Assembly (NCBI GenBank): GCA_020718925.1
Contig: DYRC01000103.1
Location: 1-12,119 of the forward strand
Reading direction: 5' to 3'
Length of the DNA: 12,119 nt
Source of the DNA: Desulfonema limicola
GTDB taxonomy: Bacteria > Desulfobacterota > Desulfobacteria > Desulfobacterales > DYRC01
The notes beneath the pieces were generated by a model, which searched no databases, had not been told where the DNA came from, and was given only the letters and a program-made list of their open reading frames with translations. Position numbers and translations under genes: made by a program. The stretch's first letter is position 1; every line of letters starts with the position of its first letter. Below, one piece after another: positions 7,699 through 12,119 of this stretch.

Positions 7699-7757
7699 AA
7701 GTATAACACCCCGAAATTTTACGGGCAAGAGAAAATTCAAAAGCCGGGCAAAAACAT
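7699..7757 (-). repeat. Direct repeat copy 2, upstream of the DUF433 gene
   Basis: This is the partner of the copy at 7137-7194, about 560 bp away in the same orientation. The two differ by one base (A to G) and one A insertion. Together they bracket the DUF433 gene and the toxin stub. The right edge lies close to the divergent M15 peptidase promoter. Confidence 0.9.
7700..7728 (-). promoter_or_regulatory. Sigma70-type promoter inside repeat copy 2
   Basis: The same TTGCCC (7728-7723), 17-bp spacer and TATACT (7705-7700) as in copy 1 face the DUF433 gene. The predicted start near 7693 leaves a short leader of about 25 bases before the ATG at 7668. Confidence 0.6.
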
Positions 7758-7771
7758 CGCCTTGTTTTTTC

Positions 7772-7800
7772 TTTTGATTTGAAAAAGAGTCTGATATAAT
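7772..7800 (+). promoter_or_regulatory. Extended -10 promoter for the M15 peptidase gene
   Basis: TATAAT at 7795-7800 is a perfect -10 box and is preceded by TG plus one base (TGATATAAT), the extended -10 form. The -35 is weak (TTTTGA at 17 bp or TTGATT at 15 bp), as is common with extended -10 promoters. Transcription would start near 7807, about 35 bases before the ATG, and run opposite to the DUF433 promoter. Confidence 0.65.
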
Positions 7801-7841
7801 ATTTTTATTTCTTAAATTCTGAAAGATGACAAGTATTTTTT

Positions 7842-8633
7842 ATGAGACTGAAGATTGCCTTATTGTTTGCTGTCCTATGTTTTACCCCTTGTTTTGCACA
7901 AGCTGACGGAAGTTACACAGATATTCAGACGGATATTAATATCATCCTTCAATCTTATCAAGGATATATCAAGGGATCAGAGATAAAAAACGATCTGACA
8001 TATCTGCTGCTTTCCAATGGCGAAAAGCTTGTGTATGATGATAAATTACCGAAAAGTTTTGAAGAAAAGCTGGAGAATCCCGATCTGAAAGATACATTAA
8101 GCTTGGTGTATCCTTTGAAAAATCCGATAGATAAAATGAATTTAAACGATGATCCGGGGCGTTTTCGATCTCTGGCACTTTTGAAAGCCGTGTATGGAAA
8201 AAATAAAAAGGACGTCAGAACGAATCTGATCAGAGTGAACTTCTGCGGAAAAAAACTGTTCTTCAACAAACAAAACGGCGCGGCAGAGGCGTTGAAAAAC
8301 ATAGGGGCAGAACTTCTCGCGCTGACAAAAATTCAACCTCAGTTGAAAAAATATATAACGCCGCTTGGCGGAACATTCAAATGGCGAAATATTGCCGGAA
8401 CAAGCCGTTTAAGTCCGCATTCGTTCGGAATTGCCATAGATCTGAATCCCAAACGCTCGGCGTATTGGCGCGGGCATTCGCAAACAACGATTGCCGAATT
8501 TTCACGCCTGAATTATCCGCCGGAAATTGTCGCCATTTTTGAAAAAAACGGATTTATATGGGGCGGAAAATGGTATCACTTTGACACCATGCACTTTGAA
8601 TTCAGACCGGAAATTATTGCCAAAGCCCGATAA
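7842..8633 (+). CDS. Secreted M15-family LAS metallopeptidase (D-alanyl-D-alanine carboxypeptidase / endopeptidase type)
   Basis: A 263-residue periplasmic protein that probably cleaves peptidoglycan stem peptides. Residues 1-21 are a signal peptide ending AQA before Asp22. The C-terminal catalytic domain has the LAS zinc motif SPHSFGIAIDLN (His193 and Asp200) and HFDTMHFEFR (Asp248 as likely general base, His251 as third zinc ligand). Residues 172-181 (ITPLGGTFKW) lead into the domain. About 150 residues between the signal and this domain are unassigned. The motifs place it in M15, but whether it cuts D-Ala-D-Ala or L-Ala-D-Glu bonds cannot be read from the sequence. The ribosome site upstream is weak and AT-rich. 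It stands alone on the plus strand, divergent from the DUF433 gene, and is followed by a palindromic repeat. Confidence 0.9.
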   Translation: MRLKIALLFAVLCFTPCFAQADGSYTDIQTDINIILQSYQGYIKGSEIKNDLTYLLLSNGEKLVYDDKLPKSFEEKLENPDLKDTLSLVYPLKNPIDKMNLNDDPGRFRSLALLKAVYGKNKKDVRTNLIRVNFCGKKLFFNKQNGAAEALKNIGAELLALTKIQPQLKKYITPLGGTFKWRNIAGTSRLSPHSFGIAIDLNPKRSAYWRGHSQTTIAEFSRLNYPPEIVAIFEKNGFIWGGKWYHFDTMHFEFRPEIIAKAR

Positions 8634-8639
8634 CTGCCT

Positions 8640-8716
8640 GAACCGGGATTTTCAGGATTAAAAGATTGCCGGGATTTTTATCATGGTAATCCTGAAAATC
8701 CTGTGAATCATGGTTC
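8640..8716. repeat. Imperfect 77-bp palindromic repeat element
   Basis: GAACC at 8640-8644 pairs with GGTTC at 8712-8716, and the 14-base arm GGATTTTCAGGATT (8646-8659) pairs perfectly with AATCCTGAAAATCC (8688-8701). The right side carries extra bases between its inner and outer arms. I associate this wording with dispersed intergenic repeats in some bacterial genomes, but the window has only one copy. It could fold in RNA and lies in the 98-base gap between the M15 and YkgJ-type genes. There is no T-run after it, so it is not a typical terminator. Confidence 0.8.
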
Positions 8717-8731
8717 AAAAACGGATTAAAC

Positions 8732-9418
8732 ATGATGAACATCTCCGCAAAATTGAAACGACTGGATCGGATTTATGCGATCTGCGATGAATTTTCCGCA
8801 AGCCTGACGGTTGCGTGCAGGCGGTATTGCGCCCATTGCTGCACCGGGAACGTTACCATGACCAGTCTTGAAGCATATAATATTGTTGAATATCTGAAAA
8901 AAACACAGCAGACACAGCGGCTTGACATGCTGAAAAAACAGTTGCTTAAACATCGTTTTCAGCCGAAAATCACCACAAACGCGCTTGCATTGTGTTATCT
9001 TGAGGGCAGAGAACCGCCTGAAGAACAAAGCGATCCGGAGTGGGGAGCATGTCCTTTTCTTACTGATAACGAATGTCCGATTTATCCGGCAAGACCTTTG
9101 GGATGCCGGTGTTTTGTGTCAGGATTGAACTGCAAAGACATCGGCGCGGCGGACATCGAAGAATTCGTTCTTACGGTCAATACCGTGTTTCTGCAATATA
9201 TCGAACATATTGACTCCGGCGGGCTTTTCGGCAATTTCAGCGATATTCTTGCATTTGTGTCTTCGGAAAAGAATCAGAAACAATATCAATCCGATATGTT
9301 ATCCGCGCCGCAAGGGCTGATTGCCAACATGCCTATCCGCGTTCTGATGATTCCGCCCGAACACCGGCAGCGCATACAGCCGATTCTTTATTCATTGAGC
9401 CGTGCCATCAGCGTATGA
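8732..9418 (+). CDS. YkgJ-type cysteine-cluster protein
   Basis: A 228-residue protein of the YkgJ / zinc- or iron-chelating cysteine-cluster family. Cysteines 29, 33, 36 and 37 form the first cluster (CRRYCAHCC). The second is CPFLTDNECPIYPARPLGCRCF (Cys107, 115, 125, 127), with the family's IY..RP..CR pattern. The family is thought to bind metal or an Fe-S cluster, but the cellular role is not established. There is no signal peptide or membrane segment. The C-terminal 90 residues are not recognised. GGA lies 6 bases before the first of two adjacent ATG codons. Its stop overlaps the next gene's start by four bases (ATGA), so the two are almost certainly translated together. Confidence 0.85.
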   Translation: MMNISAKLKRLDRIYAICDEFSASLTVACRRYCAHCCTGNVTMTSLEAYNIVEYLKKTQQTQRLDMLKKQLLKHRFQPKITTNALALCYLEGREPPEEQSDPEWGACPFLTDNECPIYPARPLGCRCFVSGLNCKDIGAADIEEFVLTVNTVFLQYIEHIDSGGLFGNFSDILAFVSSEKNQKQYQSDMLSAPQGLIANMPIRVLMIPPEHRQRIQPILYSLSRAISV

Positions 9419-12119
9419 AGCGTAACACCTTATATAAACTGATCGATCTGATCAGCTTCAGTCCGCAGATTCGGGAATTGGCAGATCTTCTCAATCGCAA
9501 AGTTGAGCATATTGAGGAAAAAACGCCCGATCTTCTGTCTCATCCCGGCGGCTTTATCCGCGCATTTCACAAACGCCGGATCGGTATTGCCGCGTCCTAT
9601 ATTCAGATTGCCCGGCAATTGGATATGAAAGACCATCACAAACGGCTTCATGCCTTGAAAACGCTGATAGAACTTTCCCTTCATGCCAAAACCGTGAGTA
9701 TGCCGCTGAATACTGCGCGTGTTCAGATTGAAATTATGAAAGAAGCGATTAAAAATCTGGATAACCGGCGCAAACAGATGGAGATGATTGCGGATTTTTC
9801 ATTGGCATCTTACGGACACGAAGCAACCATCCGGCAATTTTTAAAAGAGCTGCGGCGACTGGAAGTTCCTGAAAAAGGAATGCCCTTAAAGGAACTGAAT
9901 CTGGGCTGGGATTCTCATGTACATGATAATCTGTCCGAGGGGCGCAAAACGCCGAGTCAGTTGGTATTGGACGCATTTATCAAGGGAATTTCAAATCTGA
10001 CGCTGGCATATTATGATGTATCGGATAAAGACCTGATATTTGAAGCCACCCAAGCCGGAAAGATTCTGGGCGTTGATGTCAGCATCGGCATTGAGTTCAG
10101 CGTGGGACCCCGATGCTGCCGAAAACATTTTATGTATCTGCCGCCCCCGGCATTTTTTGAATATTATGACATTCATCGCCAGCGGTTAAGCCGGTTTATG
10201 GAAGGGCTTGAAGAAAACCGAAGACGGCGGCAGATCACCATCACAGCAATATTGGAAACCTTTAACAACACCTATCGGCATCGCCTGAACGAAGGCTATC
10301 GTGAAGGAAGCACTTTAGCCATTAACCCTTTGAATATTGAAGACTTACAAAAAATTGTTCCGCACGGACAATATTCAAGAAATCATCTCAATGAACTGCT
10401 GTATGTCAGATTCAGAGAAATACTCAGACGCCGCGTCCTGATTCTCAGGGTTCAGAACGAAATATTCAAACAACTGCACCATCAGGGAAAAGTAAGCGAA
10501 TGGGAAGTCGGACAGGTTGAAAACGCCTATTTCAACGCCCGGCATCAATATACGTTTCTTACGCCCGATGAATTGGGAGATATTTATTTTTCAGGAAAAA
10601 ATATCATAGATTATGATTCTGCCTTTCTTGCCGAAGAAGACATTCTGCCGCAGCTTAAAGCCATCGGAGGCGAAATTGTGTTTAACCGCCCTTTGGAAGC
10701 CGGGCTGGAACGGGTTGTTCCGACCATCATTTATTCATATCCCTATATTGATAAAGTCGAACTGATTAACATGCGGGATTATGAAACCAGAAATCCTTCT
10801 CAGATCAGCCAGTTGACCACATTTATCGATCTCATAAACAACCGCGATATTGATGAGCTTAAAAAATTTCTTGCGGAACATGGTATTGAGAATATTGAAG
10901 ATGATGCAATTCAGGAAGCGCACCGGCATTATCACCAGACGCCGCTGATTCCTTTGTGCGGCAGCGCGTCCACAGGCTGGAAACCGCATATTCCGGGCAT
11001 GGGCTTTATCCGGGCATCGGATGTTCCGAAAAAATCGCGCCGGTATTTTATCAAAGATCACTATCGTCTGCCCAAACCTGCTGCAATTTTGATTACTACT
11101 CAGGGAAAAGGATTGGAAAATCAGGATAATGCCGGTACTGAGCATGATATTTATTCGCTGGGCAAAAGCGGGCGGTTCAAGCCCAATCTTGTCGGAGATG
11201 AGGAGCGATTTGAACATATCGGATGGCGGCGGTTCTGGCGGTATCTGAATCCGGTTATCAGAAATTCCATTCGGATTGCCATCGGCGCTATTCCCGCGTG
11301 TTTATCCCTGAGTTTCGTTTATGCTGCGATCTGGTTCGGAATCACGTTTATCCGAAATGTTCTGGTGGATTTGTTTTCCGCGTCAGGAATGCAGATTAAA
11401 GGCTGGACATTCAAGGATGTCAACTTTGACAACGCGGCACAGTCACTTTTCTGGACCGGTTTTTCCGTGCCGGTTCTGAGCGCGGTGAAATCAGGATTTG
11501 ATTACTCATGGACATTCGGCTTGGATACGCCGGTCAGACATGAACTGTTTGTATGGATGAAGTTTTTTACCATCTGCGTTGCTAACGGCGCGTATATTGC
11601 CATGCACAACACCCTGAGACGATTCGATAATCGGGTTATCAGAGCCAACTTTTTCAGAAGTGTGCTTGCATGGCCCTTTGCGGCGGTGTTTGAACCTGTG
11701 GGGAATTTTTTAATGGTTCCCAGCATTGTGCAAGCTAAATTCTGGTCTGAAGTCATTGCTGCGGTGATTGAGGGAATCGGCAAATTAAGCCAGCGCGTTG
11801 TGCTGAGAAAGCGCGATTATCTTGAAATTCTGCCTATGCTGCGTTCTGATAAAAAAGAAGTCCGTCTGACGGCGATGCTTGATATTCTGTTTATCTGGGC
11901 AAAACGCCAGCGCGGACGCACCTGTTTATCTCAGATTCTCACAAATCGTAAAGAAAATCCGGCAGAATATCCTGAACTGATGCTGAAATTATTCGATCCT
12001 CAGAACGCTCATTATGAACTGAGTATGTTTATCGTGGATCGCTATCCGCCGAATGAAGCGATTGTTCTGACGGATTTTATAAATGCGTATCTGATTGCGT
12101 TTGATAATTGGTTGAAAAA
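9415..12119 (+). CDS. Large membrane protein with degenerate PHP-like domain, truncated by the window end
   Basis: A continuous reading frame from the ATGA overlap to the window edge (901 codons, no stop) gives a partial protein. I do not recognise a named family. About 150 helical N-terminal residues precede a PHP-like start: LGWDSHVHDN at 163-172, GRKTP at 176-180, and an IGIEF strand at 224-228. The usual TDHD motif is replaced by YYDV (199-202). Further on, CGSAST (515-520) and HIPGMGF (525-531) resemble the C-terminal PHP segment but lack the GSDxH metal ligands, so the domain is probably inactive or altered. The intervening region is variable and charged. From about 617 hydrophobic stretches appear (617-645, 709-730, 748-790), suggesting several membrane helices, followed by a soluble tail. 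A role linked to the adjacent YkgJ-type protein is likely from coupling, but the function is unknown. The family could also be a divergent hydrolase fusion. Confidence 0.8.
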   Translation, partial: MKRNTLYKLIDLISFSPQIRELADLLNRKVEHIEEKTPDLLSHPGGFIRAFHKRRIGIAASYIQIARQLDMKDHHKRLHALKTLIELSLHAKTVSMPLNTARVQIEIMKEAIKNLDNRRKQMEMIADFSLASYGHEATIRQFLKELRRLEVPEKGMPLKELNLGWDSHVHDNLSEGRKTPSQLVLDAFIKGISNLTLAYYDVSDKDLIFEATQAGKILGVDVSIGIEFSVGPRCCRKHFMYLPPPAFFEYYDIHRQRLSRFMEGLEENRRRRQITITAILETFNNTYRHRLNEGYREGSTLAINPLNIEDLQKIVPHGQYSRNHLNELLYVRFREILRRRVLILRVQNEIFKQLHHQGKVSEWEVGQVENAYFNARHQYTFLTPDELGDIYFSGKNIIDYDSAFLAEEDILPQLKAIGGEIVFNRPLEAGLERVVPTIIYSYPYIDKVELINMRDYETRNPSQISQLTTFIDLINNRDIDELKKFLAEHGIENIEDDAIQEAHRHYHQTPLIPLCGSASTGWKPHIPGMGFIRASDVPKKSRRYFIKDHYRLPKPAAILITTQGKGLENQDNAGTEHDIYSLGKSGRFKPNLVGDEERFEHIGWRRFWRYLNPVIRNSIRIAIGAIPACLSLSFVYAAIWFGITFIRNVLVDLFSASGMQIKGWTFKDVNFDNAAQSLFWTGFSVPVLSAVKSGFDYSWTFGLDTPVRHELFVWMKFFTICVANGAYIAMHNTLRRFDNRVIRANFFRSVLAWPFAAVFEPVGNFLMVPSIVQAKFWSEVIAAVIEGIGKLSQRVVLRKRDYLEILPMLRSDKKEVRLTAMLDILFIWAKRQRGRTCLSQILTNRKENPAEYPELMLKLFDPQNAHYELSMFIVDRYPPNEAIVLTDFINAYLIAFDNWLK

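Noticed and set aside
10735..11217. A 160-residue minus-strand frame within the long membrane protein gene
   Set aside because: It is antisense to an uninterrupted 901-codon frame coupled to the YkgJ-type gene and has no recognisable domain.

Overview
The window looks like a chromosomal segment of a Gram-negative bacterium, probably a deltaproteobacterial (Desulfobacterota) relative. It has mid-range base composition, periplasmic and inner-membrane proteins, a DUF433-type antitoxin, and an intergenic 'GGATTTTCAGGATT' palindrome of a kind I associate with such genomes. The taxonomy is an inference from gene types and style, not from a marker gene.

Left part (1-3425, minus strand): a short wHTH/coiled-coil protein gene is followed after 40 bases by a large M16C (presequence-protease-like) zinc metallopeptidase gene that ends in a rho-independent terminator at the left edge. 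The two are probably one transcript.

Centre (3541-7071, minus strand): one 1176-residue gene encodes what I read as a composite receptor-channel. In order it has a membrane anchor, a LivJ-type periplasmic binding protein, a beta-rich module resembling the extracellular domain of pentameric ligand-gated channels, several membrane segments, an MscS pore and beta domain, and a C-terminal cyclic-nucleotide-binding domain with an intact phosphate-binding cassette. No LIV ABC-transporter genes are nearby, so the binding domain is likely a sensor. This is the most interesting object in the window.

7072-7841: a small accessory patch. A solitary DUF433 antitoxin-like gene is followed by what looks like a nine-codon stub of its toxin. 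A 58-59 bp direct repeat carrying an apparent sigma70 promoter (TTGCCC, 17 bp, TATACT) occurs twice, once upstream of the DUF433 gene and once upstream of the receptor-channel gene, in the same orientation relative to both.

Right part (7842-12119, plus strand): a secreted M15-family LAS peptidase behind an extended -10 promoter, a 77 bp imperfect palindrome, then a YkgJ-type cysteine-cluster gene overlapping by four bases (ATGA) the start of a very long membrane protein gene that runs off the window. The visible 901 residues of that protein contain a degenerate PHP-like domain and a hydrophobic C-terminal region.
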